The notes under the pieces are model-generated. The model ran no database searches. It was given only the letters and a program-made list of their open reading frames with translations, and was not told the origin of the DNA. From positions 3,658,001 through 3,722,000 of the forward strand of contig NZ_CP043042.1 of assembly GCF_008122265.1 (NCBI RefSeq): DNA of 64,000 nucleotides. The letters are read 5' to 3'. Positions 8,678-19,000 of this stretch are shown piece after piece (position 1 is the stretch's first letter; every line of letters starts with the position of its first letter). Made by a program: the position numbers and the translations under genes. Source of the stretch: Marinobacter fonticola. Lineage in GTDB: Bacteria; Pseudomonadota; Gammaproteobacteria; Pseudomonadales; Oleiphilaceae.

Positions 8678-10743
8678 GCTTCTGCACCCCTCATATTGAA
8701 ATGAATTATCCGTTTCCGATCTTTCGCAGGACGGAAGGGCGAAAGGCTATCGAACGGAACTTCAATCGCGATAAATGTGTCCCACGCCAGGAATTCTGCA
8801 AGATTGTAGTGGTCGGAACGATGTGTGTAGCGTTGTTTAATGAGAGCCCGATCACCAGCAGAAATCTCCAGTGCATCATTACCTTGACTTACTTCTTCAA
8901 ACCATTTTTTGTAGATGGGATCCAAATCTTTAGGCAAGTCGTCATCAAATGTTGCTGTGCTAATCGCATTGATCGGCACACCCGCAGTCTCAGCCAACGA
9001 GTGCATAAGTTTCAAACTGATCCGGGAATAATCTCCGCGCACTTCGCGCTTCATCCTCAGGGATAAATCGACCCGACCGTAAGGTGTGGGGTGTTTATCC
9101 ACGGCTTTTTGAATCTCCACTATAGGTGGCTCGCCTGGCGGTAAATTCAGGCTATAGTCTCCAATCCAGCCTTCGGATTCAGCGACCTGTTTAAGAGTCG
9201 CCAAGTTGTCCCATTCCAGTGTTTGCTCGGGCCATTCTGTGCGACTGTCATCCAGCGTCAGTACTGGGCTGAGCAACAGATCTTCGGTCTGGCTATCTTG
9301 GTAGCCCCCGCCAATGTCAGAGTGCGCGCCGGGTAATTCGATTTCACGGAAGTTGGTCGGCAAACTGCCGTCCGGGTTTTGCAGACTATTGAGAGCGAAG
9401 TTCGCACGGCGTTCATCGAGGGCAGTGAGATGGACAGCGGTTTGTACCTTTACCGGGTCAAGGTACAGATTGACCGGGGCATTGCGAGCGTTACCGGCGG
9501 CGAAATCACCCTCCGCGATATTAACGATGCCGGCGACGGTATCGAACAGGCCAACGAAGCGAATATTCACCTCCGAAGGCCATCGAATGCCGTAACCTGC
9601 CAGCGAGCGCCCCAGTTCACCATTCGACCCACGCCCAATCTCGAATGCAGCATGGCGCGCCGCTGCTGCGCCTCGGCTGAAGCCAAACAAGTCCAACGTC
9701 AAACAATCGATGGCAGCACCGCCGGCCGCATCTGCGGCCAGCTTAGCCAACTCTGAAAAAGCTTTCTTGACCTGCGCGATTACACCGGTTTCACCAAGGC
9801 CGGTAGCCATGCCCGCCAATGAATCGCTACCGCCTGTTTTCGAACCCGGTCCAGGTACGTATACACGAAAGGAACGAGTGGTTACGTCCCTACTTTCAAG
9901 TTCCCTTTCCACATATAGGTCTCGCAGCTTGGCAATATTGCTCTCCGCATTCGCATAGCTCGCCCCCAACAACAACGCTAGCCGCCGCTCACACTCAGCA
10001 TCGTCAATCTCACCATTACGCCGCGGTGCCAGACATTCCTCTTCCACCTGCTGCCGATATATCTCGACGTTGCCGGCGTTATTCAGGGTCCCATCGGTGA
10101 ATAGACCCACCTCCAAGTAAATGGCCTTCGGCGTGTCCGCTTTCGCCTGCGACGACTGGTCTTCATTGCCGGTGGCTGCGGAAACGGGAATTGGCGCGAC
10201 GCTGGCCATTTCGCCAATCGGCGTACTGAGCTGGCTACGGGCCTCCTGCTGAGCCAGGTACCGCTCGTCAGCCCGGCGTTCGCGCAGGTCCATATCGAAG
10301 CCACTGACAGTCAGTTGGCCCACGGCGCCAGGCCCGGATATTTCGATAGCCTCAGGCGTGATCGCCCATTCATTGAGTCGGGCAACCTGACTTTTCAAAT
10401 GGCTCAGACCGATGGGATCCCATTGTATGAAGCGCCAGTGTCCACCATCGGATGCGTCGGCCGTCGTCTCCCACACCACCAGCGGCGAAAAAGGCTTACC
10501 GTCGGAAATGCCGTAGACCAGAAAAAATTCGCCTCTTTCAAGGCATCGTCTTAGCTTATCGCGGTCGATTCCTCCCCGGCAGCCGATCCCGGAACCTGAA
10601 AACGGATTAAGAAGGTTACGTATCTTGGCTTCGAAGAAGGTATCCGAACCCAACTGGGATTCGACTCTGGACACAGCAAAAAAGGGGGATTCAATACGGG
10701 GCAGGTCGCGGAGCTTAAGCTCTCGACTCGTTTTAACGTCCAT
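8674..10743 (-). CDS. DUF2235 (Tle1-type) phospholipase, likely type VI secretion effector
   Basis: A 689-residue protein. After an N-terminal region of about 200 residues comes a DUF2235 alpha/beta hydrolase with the nucleophile motif GFSRG (Ser about 356), an aspartate in VGLFDTVAG and the histidine segment GAHSDIGGGY. That arrangement defines Tle1 lipases, which hydrolyse phospholipids of rival cells. There is no signal peptide, as expected for type VI cargo. ATG at 10743 is chosen because AAGGA lies eight bases upstream; in-frame ATGs farther upstream lack a site. No VgrG, PAAR or adaptor gene is adjacent, so the module is an orphan locus here. Confidence 0.8.
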   Translation of the reverse strand: MDVKTSRELKLRDLPRIESPFFAVSRVESQLGSDTFFEAKIRNLLNPFSGSGIGCRGGIDRDKLRRCLERGEFFLVYGISDGKPFSPLVVWETTADASDGGHWRFIQWDPIGLSHLKSQVARLNEWAITPEAIEISGPGAVGQLTVSGFDMDLRERRADERYLAQQEARSQLSTPIGEMASVAPIPVSAATGNEDQSSQAKADTPKAIYLEVGLFTDGTLNNAGNVEIYRQQVEEECLAPRRNGEIDDAECERRLALLLGASYANAESNIAKLRDLYVERELESRDVTTRSFRVYVPGPGSKTGGSDSLAGMATGLGETGVIAQVKKAFSELAKLAADAAGGAAIDCLTLDLFGFSRGAAAARHAAFEIGRGSNGELGRSLAGYGIRWPSEVNIRFVGLFDTVAGIVNIAEGDFAAGNARNAPVNLYLDPVKVQTAVHLTALDERRANFALNSLQNPDGSLPTNFREIELPGAHSDIGGGYQDSQTEDLLLSPVLTLDDSRTEWPEQTLEWDNLATLKQVAESEGWIGDYSLNLPPGEPPIVEIQKAVDKHPTPYGRVDLSLRMKREVRGDYSRISLKLMHSLAETAGVPINAISTATFDDDLPKDLDPIYKKWFEEVSQGNDALEISAGDRALIKQRYTHRSDHYNLAEFLAWDTFIAIEVPFDSLSPFRPAKDRKRIIHFNMRGAEA

Positions 10744-10935
10744 GTAGGCAGTCCTTTGCAATCTAACGGATGACAACGAGCGACCTTGACTCATCCTGAG
10801 TACGCCGCCCGTTGTCATGGCAATGTAATGAATGGCCGGAGCCAATGCAATCCCGAGGGCTGATCGTTGACACTCAGCACTTTGGAACCTCTACCGTTAC
10901 TTACGGGCCAACGCTGCAAGACTCAAGACGGAGGG

Positions 10936-11898
10936 TTAAGCGACCCAGCGCTCCAGGGTTCCGTTTTTCATGCCCTCCAGATTCTGGGCAGTCAGTTGCA
11001 CCATTCGCTGACGAGCCTCCTTACTGGCCCAAGCGCAGTGCGGGGTCACGATCAAATTGGGAATATCCGAGGATAGCAGCACATTGCCGTTCGCCGGGGG
11101 CTCTTCGGTAAGCACATCGAAGCCCGCCCCACCGATCCGGCCTTTACGCAAGGCGTCGGCCAGAGCCTTCTCGTCTACGAGACCGCCACGGCTGGTGTTG
11201 ATGAGCAATGCGTGCTTCTGCATTTTCGACAGAGCTTCTGCGTCGATAAGGTTATGGGTTTCCGAAGTAAGCAGGCAATGCAACGACAACACATCCACCT
11301 GCGGCAGGAGTTCTTCAAGCGGAATACGTGGATAGCCATCAACCTCCCCCGGCTCCTGCCCCGGACGGGCAGCGACCAGAATCTTCATCCCGAAGGCTTT
11401 GGCCAACTCCACCAAGCCCTGCCCCAGATCCCCGTAGCCGACAATGCCCAGCGTACGGCCGTTCAGCTCTATGATCGGGTGGTCCATCAAGCAGAATTGG
11501 GAGCTTTGCTCCCAGCAGCCGGCGGTCACGTCCTGATGGTAGTCAATCAGCCGGGTCGCCAGTGCAAGGATCAGCATCATGGCGTGCTGGGAAACCGTTG
11601 TCCGGCCGTAGCGGATAGCGTTGACCACGCGAATACCGGCTTCTTTCGCCGCGTCCAGGTCGATGTTGTTGGTGCCGGTGGCGGTGACGACGATGCGTTT
11701 GATATCCGGGTTAGCCGAGAAATGCTCTTTACCCAGCACCACCTTATTGACGATCACCGTATCGAAGCCGGCGATACGCCCCTGCACCTGCTCGGCGGTG
11801 GTGCGGTCGTGCAGAACCAATTCATCGACGACGGATCGAATCGGTTGTAGATCGACGTCGTGTCCCAACGTGGAGGCATCGAGGAATACGGCTTTCAT
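10936..11898 (-). CDS. D-2-hydroxyacid dehydrogenase (glycerate/hydroxypyruvate reductase)
   Basis: A 320-residue NAD-dependent dehydrogenase of the HprA type, interconverting hydroxypyruvate and D-glycerate in serine and glyoxylate metabolism. The Rossmann signature is GIVGYGDLG. The catalytic set is visible: Arg in NTSRGGLVDE, Glu in DVLTEEPP and His in TPHCAW. ATG at 11898 has AAAGGA eight bases upstream; the two longer starts overlap that site. It is transcribed alone. Other members of the family (lactate or phosphite dehydrogenases) are less likely given the HprA-like YGRTTVSQHAM segment. Confidence 0.85.
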   Translation of the reverse strand: MKAVFLDASTLGHDVDLQPIRSVVDELVLHDRTTAEQVQGRIAGFDTVIVNKVVLGKEHFSANPDIKRIVVTATGTNNIDLDAAKEAGIRVVNAIRYGRTTVSQHAMMLILALATRLIDYHQDVTAGCWEQSSQFCLMDHPIIELNGRTLGIVGYGDLGQGLVELAKAFGMKILVAARPGQEPGEVDGYPRIPLEELLPQVDVLSLHCLLTSETHNLIDAEALSKMQKHALLINTSRGGLVDEKALADALRKGRIGGAGFDVLTEEPPANGNVLLSSDIPNLIVTPHCAWASKEARQRMVQLTAQNLEGMKNGTLERWVA

Positions 11899-12098
11899 CT
11901 TGGGCATCCTTTGCTGCAAGCATCAGTGATTCCAACAGCTTACACCCTCTTAGCCCACTGATCACACTGACAAAAATGAAAGGAACTGCACTCGTTTGCA
12001 GGTAGCCGAGTTGATCTGAATCGCTGGCGCACGCTTACACTGGTACCTTTCAGGGTCCATACTTTAAGGATATTCAGGCGCGAAAAGAGGTCCAGACG

Positions 12099-12758
12099 AT
12101 GGAACACGAATTCTGGCACACCCGCTGGAAGAAGCAGGAAATTGGCTTCCACGAAGGTACGGTGAATCGCTACCTCCACGAGCACTGGCCGGAGATGGTG
12201 CAAACCGGCAACGAGGCCGTTCTGGTTCCCCTGTGCGGCAAGGCCAAGGACATGTGGTGGCTGTACGACCGCGGCCATCCGGTGCTGGGCATCGAGTTGA
12301 GCCCTATCGCTTGCAAGGATTTCTTCGAAGAAGCCGAAGCCAAGGCCCGGGTCCAACCCAGCCAGCCTTTCATCCGCTACATCCATGACGAACTACAGCT
12401 GTGGTGCGGCGATTTCTTTCAGCTGGTGCCGGACGATCTCAACCACATAAGACTCGTTTACGACCGCGCAGCCTTGATCGCCCTGCCGCCGGATATGCGG
12501 CGCGAGTACGTTGGACACCTGACAGCCGTCCTGCCCGATCAAGCGCGCATTCTCCTGATCACGCTGGATTACGATAGCGGGGAAATGAAGGGCCCCCCGT
12601 TCAATGTGAGCGATGAAGAGGTCCACCAGCTTTACGGCGACGACTTCGACATCGAGCATGTCCTGACGAACCCGCTGGAAAAAGATCATCCGTTTGCCAA
12701 GCGCAAGGGGCTGACAAACGGCGTCGAAAGCGTGTTCAAGCTAACCCGGAAGGGCTAG
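12099..12758 (+). CDS. Thiopurine S-methyltransferase
   Basis: A 219-residue AdoMet-dependent methyltransferase opening with EFWHTRWKKQEIGFHEG, the diagnostic TPMT start, followed by VPLCGKAKDMWWL (cofactor loop) and DRAALIALPPDMRREY. Bacterial Tpm methylates tellurite, selenite and thiopurines. Length matches the family. GAGGT lies upstream of the start. The 3' end carries a nine-base unit (AGGGCTAG) repeated about three times beginning with its own stop codon. It converges with the large oxidoreductase gene, 14 bases between stops. Confidence 0.92.
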   Translation: MEHEFWHTRWKKQEIGFHEGTVNRYLHEHWPEMVQTGNEAVLVPLCGKAKDMWWLYDRGHPVLGIELSPIACKDFFEEAEAKARVQPSQPFIRYIHDELQLWCGDFFQLVPDDLNHIRLVYDRAALIALPPDMRREYVGHLTAVLPDQARILLITLDYDSGEMKGPPFNVSDEEVHQLYGDDFDIEHVLTNPLEKDHPFAKRKGLTNGVESVFKLTRKG

Positions 12759-12772
12759 GAGGGCTAGAAGCG

Positions 12773-15664
12773 CTAACGATTGCCGAGCACCTGATCTAAC
12801 AACTGGGCGGTATGTAGTGCCGTTCGGCCGCTGCCGTGACGGATCTGCTCGCGGCAGCTGAAGCCGTCGGAAATCACATAGGTCTCGTTCGATGTGTTTC
12901 GCAGCGAAGGCAGCATCGCCGACTCCGCGATCCGCATCGAGACCGGGTACTTTTCCGCATCGAAACCGAACGCGCCGGCCATGCCGCAGCAGCCGTTATC
13001 CGGCAGGCTCACCTCAAGTCCCATACGCTCCAGCAAGGTTTGGGTTCCCGCCATGCCAGCGCCCGATTTCTGATGGCAATGCCCATGGACCCATGCCTGA
13101 CCTTCGACTCGGGGAAATTCCAGGTCCTCCCGCTGCGCCAGAAAATCCGCCAGCAGCCAGCTGTTCCCGGCAAGCCAGCGAGCCCGGCGATCATCTGGGA
13201 AAAAGTTCAGTAGTTCATCGCGAAAGGTACTCATGCAGGACGGCTCCAATCCCACCAGCGGAATGCCCGCCTCGATTGCCTGCGTCAGGGTGTCCAGCAC
13301 CTGCTTCAGTCGCCAGCGGGCACGCTCGAGCATGCCGTGATCGTACAATGGCCTACCGCAACAAACCGGGCGCCCCGGCAGTTGCACCTCGAAGCCCAGC
13401 CGGTCCAGAACACGTGACGCCGCCCTGAGAGCATCGGATTGCAGGAAATTGTTGAAGGTATCCGGCCAAAGCACCACAGCCGGGCGGTTGCCCGACGGGG
13501 TACCCGTGCGATAATGCCGCGTAAACGGCTGACTGGAGAACTGCGGCAGGGCTCGCTCCGCTGTCATGCCGGTTAGGCTGCGGGCCAGCGCAGCAGCCCC
13601 GGGCAGCTTTGTCAGCCCATTGAAGAGTTTCGGCGCGCGCCCGGCAATCCGTGACCATTCGTGGATCAGACCCAGAGTCCACGCCTGACGCGGACGACGA
13701 TGGTGCGCGTAATAGTGGGCCATAAACTCGGCCTTGTAGGTGGCCATATCCACCTGCACCGGGCACTCCTGGCTACAGGCCTTGCAGGCCAGGCACAGGT
13801 CCAGCGCCTCATGCACCGCGTCGTTGTTCCATACGCCTTCGAGCGTGTCGCCCTGCAGCATCTCGAACAGCAACCGCGCCCGCCCCCGGGTCGAGTGCTT
13901 CTCCTCCATTGTTCCCCGGTAACTCGGGCACATGGTGCCGCCCGCATAGCTGCGGCATTTGCCCACGCCCACACACCGGTGCGCCGCCTGGGAAAAGCTG
14001 CCCTGGTCTTTGTGGAAACTAAAGTGCAGCGGCTGCGGTTCGATGGGATCGTGGTCCGGCCCGGTCCGCAGGTGATCGACGATGCGGTACGGGTCGATTA
14101 ACTTGTGGGGGTTCAACCGCCCGTTGGGATCCCAGATTTCCTTGAACCGGCGAAAAGCCTCCATCAGTTCGGGGCCGAACATCCGTGGCCACAGTTCCGC
14201 CCGGGCCTGACCGTCGCCATGTTCGCCGGACAGCGAACCGCCATACGCGACGACCAGATCGGCCGCTTCGTCGAGAAAGCGCCGCCACTTGGCCACGCCC
14301 TCATGACTGGACAAGTCGAATGTCATACGTCCGTGGATACAGCCGTCGCCAAAATGGCCATAAAGCGAGGCGCGATAGCCGTACTCGTCGAGTAGCTTGC
14401 GGAAGTCTCGAAGGTAGTCGCCCACCCTGGCCGGATCGACAGCGGCATCTTCCCAACCCGGGTAGCTTTCGTCTTCACCTGGCAAGGCATTCGTAGCTGC
14501 CGAGCCACTCTTGCGCACCGACCAGACCAGATTCGCTTCCTTTGGATCGGTGTAGAGCCGGCTATCGATGCAGCGGCCGCGCTGGCTGTCGATCGCTTTC
14601 TGGGCGGCGCTAGTCGCTTCCTCGACCGTATTCCCGCCAAACTCCGACAGAATCCAGCCATTGCCCTCCGGCAAGCCTTCAATCGCCTTCAGGCCCCAGC
14701 CTTTTTTGCGCATATCTCCGACAATACGTTCGTCGAGGCCTTCCACGGAGAGCGGGCCAGTTTCCAGGATCGCCGGCGCTTCGTCGCCGGCCTGACAGAT
14801 ATCCTCGTAGCCCAATACGACAAGCACCCGGTGTGGCGGGCTATCCACCAGCTTTGCCCGCGCCGATAGGGTAATCGCGCAAGTGCCTTCGCTGCCGACG
14901 AGCGCGCGAGCCACGTTGAAGCCGTTCTCCGGTAGCAGGGCGTCCAGGTTATAGCCCGACACGCGGCGGCGAATGCCGGGAAAGCCTTGGCGGATGTGAT
15001 CGGCATAACGGTCCCGCAGGTGTCGCAGGCCGGCATAGATTTCGCCCTTGCGGCCGCCGGAGCGGATGATGGCCTCCAACTCTGCTTCGGATGTGGGGCC
15101 GACCGTCATGCGCACGCCGTCATAAGTGAGAATGTCCAGCGACTCGATGTTGTCCTCGGTCTTACCGGCCATCACTGAATGGGCACCGCAGGAGTTATTA
15201 CCGATCATGCCGCCCAGGGTGCACTGGGTGTGCGTCGAGGGATCCGGGCCGAAGGTCAGGCCGTGCTCTTCCGCGGCATCCCGCAGCACATCGCAGACCA
15301 CGCCGGGTTCGACCACAGCGGTGCGGTGTGAAGGATCGACCTCAAGCACGCGGTTCATGTATTTGGAGGTATCGAGAATGACCGCTGCGTTGCAGGTCTG
15401 GCCGGCGAGGCTGGTACCTGCGCCACGCATCAGGATGGGCGCGTCGAACCTGCGGGCCAGGGCAACGGCTGCTTCAATGTCTCTCGCGTGGCGGGGAATC
15501 ACAATGCCCGTCGGCACTTGGCGGTAGTTGGACGCATCGGTGGCGTAGAGCGCACGCGAGCCCATTTCGAAGCGGACCTCTCCCTCGATGGCCTCGCGCA
15601 ACTGGTTTATCAGTTGATCGATGTCGCTTGCGTTAGGCTCCGCCGTCGCCGTCCCATGCTTCAT
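12773..15664 (-). CDS. Large FAD/Fe-S 2-hydroxyacid dehydrogenase (YdiJ/Dld-II type)
   Basis: A 963-residue fusion. Residues about 40-260 form the FAD_binding_4 domain (RGAGTSLAGQT, GGMIGNNSCGAHS) and about 290-540 the FAD-linked oxidase C domain (HFGDGCIHGRM, SGEHGDGQAR). Two ferredoxin-type cysteine clusters follow (one around CVGVGKC..MCPSY, then CLACKACSQECP), and two CCG half-domains (PVCCGRPLYD, DNGCCGMAG) end the protein. This layout oxidises D-lactate, glycolate or D-2-hydroxyglutarate and passes electrons to the membrane chain. The ATG at 15664 has GGGAG six bases upstream; a TTG two codons earlier is less likely. The exact substrate cannot be told from sequence. Confidence 0.85.
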   Translation of the reverse strand: MKHGTATAEPNASDIDQLINQLREAIEGEVRFEMGSRALYATDASNYRQVPTGIVIPRHARDIEAAVALARRFDAPILMRGAGTSLAGQTCNAAVILDTSKYMNRVLEVDPSHRTAVVEPGVVCDVLRDAAEEHGLTFGPDPSTHTQCTLGGMIGNNSCGAHSVMAGKTEDNIESLDILTYDGVRMTVGPTSEAELEAIIRSGGRKGEIYAGLRHLRDRYADHIRQGFPGIRRRVSGYNLDALLPENGFNVARALVGSEGTCAITLSARAKLVDSPPHRVLVVLGYEDICQAGDEAPAILETGPLSVEGLDERIVGDMRKKGWGLKAIEGLPEGNGWILSEFGGNTVEEATSAAQKAIDSQRGRCIDSRLYTDPKEANLVWSVRKSGSAATNALPGEDESYPGWEDAAVDPARVGDYLRDFRKLLDEYGYRASLYGHFGDGCIHGRMTFDLSSHEGVAKWRRFLDEAADLVVAYGGSLSGEHGDGQARAELWPRMFGPELMEAFRRFKEIWDPNGRLNPHKLIDPYRIVDHLRTGPDHDPIEPQPLHFSFHKDQGSFSQAAHRCVGVGKCRSYAGGTMCPSYRGTMEEKHSTRGRARLLFEMLQGDTLEGVWNNDAVHEALDLCLACKACSQECPVQVDMATYKAEFMAHYYAHHRRPRQAWTLGLIHEWSRIAGRAPKLFNGLTKLPGAAALARSLTGMTAERALPQFSSQPFTRHYRTGTPSGNRPAVVLWPDTFNNFLQSDALRAASRVLDRLGFEVQLPGRPVCCGRPLYDHGMLERARWRLKQVLDTLTQAIEAGIPLVGLEPSCMSTFRDELLNFFPDDRRARWLAGNSWLLADFLAQREDLEFPRVEGQAWVHGHCHQKSGAGMAGTQTLLERMGLEVSLPDNGCCGMAGAFGFDAEKYPVSMRIAESAMLPSLRNTSNETYVISDGFSCREQIRHGSGRTALHTAQLLDQVLGNR

Positions 15665-16017
15665 GCGCAACTCCCTGCTCCGCGTGCTCGATAGGTCTTG
15701 TCTTTACCACCATTGTGTACAGCTTGTATCACAGGGTATGGCCAATAAAAACTCCAAGCAGTGACCACACGCTCATCGCACGACTGAGCCTCAACCCAGA
15801 AGTAGCTGACGCGTATGAGACGATCATAGCCAGCCCTCCGCTCTAACCCCCCGCGGCAACTGTAATACTTCTGTAACAACTACTTAGGTTAGATATATAC
15901 GTTAAGAGGGTTTAACCCAACCGTAGGGCAAAACGTCTTCCCATCAGCTCAGCAAGTTTGCTTTACTTTTTTATAAAGACCGTGACCTGCACTCAACTCA
16001 TCGAAAAAGGGATATCC
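15665..16017. other. Divergent intergenic region
   Basis: These 353 bases separate the divergent FAD/Fe-S dehydrogenase and P-type ATPase genes. No gene is seen. The right half is AT-rich (around 15855-15920) and likely holds the ATPase promoter, but no operator is recognised. Confidence 0.4.
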
Positions 16018-19000
16018 ATGCCCTCTCTGCCCCGTATTCGCGTTCCCGCACTAGCCCCTCTCTTGCGTCAGGCCTTGGGACAGGTCAGACAAGTCACCGA
16101 ACACGGGCCCTGGCTCCTGATCGAGCTACGTGACAAAGCGGGTGAGGATTCGAAGCTGCTGGAGAGTCTGGAATCGGCTTTGGCCCGCGCAGGTGGTTGC
16201 AAGCTGGCGCGTTATATCCCCGAATTCGAACGCTTGGTCGTGCTTCGCGATGATGAAGACAGCTTCGATAGGCAAGACGCCTTAGCCATCATCGAAAAGC
16301 AGGAACGCCGCCACGGTTGGGCTCACCGTTTTTACGCCACGAAGACGCAATTCCCCGGCGAACACGCGGCCCGGTACCGCACCCTGCTGGAAATGGGCCT
16401 GGATATCGCCGGTTTTGGTGGTGGTCTGCTCGTGCGCCGCGTCAGCACCCGTGGCCACCGGTTTTTTACCGATGTGCTCGCGCTGTCCATTCTGGCCGAG
16501 AATACGCCGGAGATTCGTCAACCCATCGAGCATATTCTGGGCGGTGAAGAGAACACCGACCTGGCCCTGCGCTTTGTCAACGTGATCAGCGAATCCTTCA
16601 GCCAAGGGGGCATGGGCTCGCTGGTCGACCTGGTTCACCGGACGCAGGACTGGCAAGCCTCCCAAGAGCGCCAGCAAAGCTGGGAGCGCCTGCGCGACCG
16701 CTGTTTCGATCACATCGAACACGACGCATCGCCACGATTCGAGCCCCTTGAGCGCGCATGCCCTGTACCCGCGGGACTGATCGAGCAGCATCAGAGCGCT
16801 TCGGAGAAGTGGTCGTTGGCCGCCTTCAGCACCGGTATGGCCTTCACCCATAACCTGACCCAATCGATGTCCACCCTGTTGTCCTCGGTGCCCCGTCCGG
16901 CGCTACTGGGGCGAAAGTCGTTCTGCGCGACCCTGGTGCGCGACCTGGCCCGGAAAGATACGTTGCTGTTCAACCCCGAAGTACTGCAGTTGCTCGATCG
17001 CGTTGACCGTATCGTGCTGGATGCCGATATCGCCCGCACCACGCAACTGACGATCAGCACCCGGTTCCACACCGGACGCATCCGGGTCCCGCTGGAGGTG
17101 CTGGATGCTCTGTTGGAACAACCGTCTGTGCAGCACGGCAAACATACCTTCACCTGGCGGGAAGTCCGCAAGGCGTCTGGCCTGACGGAGCGTGTTCGCA
17201 AATGGTGGCAGGCCTCGGGCCAGCCCATCGAGAGCCTGCGCCTCGTCCGTCGCAATGGCCGCACCTGCGCCGCCGTGCTGGTTCACGAAGTGGTGGACAA
17301 GACGGTGGAATCGATCATGGCCCGCATCCGCAAGCTCGACTTGAAGGTCACCGTTCTTTCCGCCGAGAAAGACGATATCGATGTCGCCGTTCGCAAATAC
17401 CAGCGCCGCGGCGAAACGTTGATGGCCATCGGCCAGCCCGCACTACTGCGGGGCGCAGATATTGCCGTGGGTATTCTGGGCGAGGAGCGCGGTTGGCCGT
17501 TCGGCGCGCATCTGGTCACCGACAACCCGCTAGACACCCTGTGGCGCCTGCTCACCGCGGTGCACCTGGCCAGGACGGTGGCCAAGCAGGGCGTGGAGCT
17601 GGCCAAGATCGACGCTTTCAGTGGTTTGATTCTGTCTCTGGAAAAAGTCGACCGGCGCGTGATCTCACGCATCCGCCTGGCCAGCAATCTGGCCAACATC
17701 ATCAGCGTCGCCAACGGCTACCGGCTTGGACGCAGAGTCAAGGCCATGCCCGAGAATGTCCTGCGGGATTTAACGCCCTGGCACGCCCTGGATACCGACG
17801 CTGTTCTGGAGCGGCTTGAGCAACGCGTCGCCGCTAACGGTCATGAGCCAGACGCACAGGACGACCGGGCCGCCATGCGTCTGTGGAAGCTCTGGCTGGA
17901 GGAGATGTCCAGCCCGTTGATGCCTGTCCTTTTCTCCGGCGCTGGCCTGGCCGCGCTGACCGGCGCGCTGGGCGACGCGATCATGATTGGTTCGGTGATC
18001 AGCCTGAATGGTTTGGTCGGCAGCCTGCAGCGCCGTCGCACCGAGAAACAGCTGGAACAGCTGGCCATGACCACCGAAGAACTGTACAGCGTCGAGCGTG
18101 GACAGGAGACGGTGCAGGTCGAGGCCAACCAGCTGCAACCCGGCGACATCATCACTGTGGAATTTGGCGATGTCATTCCCGCGGATGCCCGGCTCCTGGC
18201 CGCCAAAGGGCTGGAAATGGATGAGTCATCGCTGACGGGCGAGTCGCTGCCGGTCAAGAAGAATGCCAAGCCCTGCTACAGCACGAATCTGGCAGAGAGA
18301 ACCTCCATGCTCTACGAGGGAACCAGCGTTGTCCTGGGCACCGGCCAGGCCGTCGTCGTCGCGGTGGGCCCGTCTTCGGAGGCGCGGCGCGCCCATACCA
18401 TGGTGTCCGAAGCGTCCAGCGGCGTGGAAAAACGGCTGGAGCACCTGTCGGAAATCACCGTGCCGATGGCGGCCTTCTCGGGACTGGCATTGCTGGTATC
18501 CGGCCTATCCCGGAATCAGCCGATCCGGGATGTCATCGGGTCCGGCATCAGCATGGCCGTCGCCGCCGTACCCGAGGGCTTGCCGATCATGGCTACTCTG
18601 GCACAGCTGGGTTCTGCCGGTCGCCTGAGCCGCCAAGGGGCCCTGGCACGGAACCCCCGGGCCATAGAAGCATTGGGGCGGATGTCCGTGCTCTGCGCCG
18701 ACAAGACCGGCACGCTTACCGAAGGCCGCCTGGCGCTCAAGTTCGTCGCCATCGATAACGATATCGTCGCCGCCGATGACATGAACGAGCGCGCCCTGGA
18801 TGTCCTGATGGTCGGCATGCTGGCCAGTCCGGAGGATGCCCTCAACGGCGACGCCGCTCACTTTACCGATCGCGCTCTGGCGACCGCGGCTCTCGACCAC
18901 CGGGACGAAGTGCAAAAAGACCTGGAGCGCTGGAAACGCATCAAGGATCTACCGTTCAAGTCCGAGCGTGGCTACCATGCGGCGCTTTTCGAACACGATG

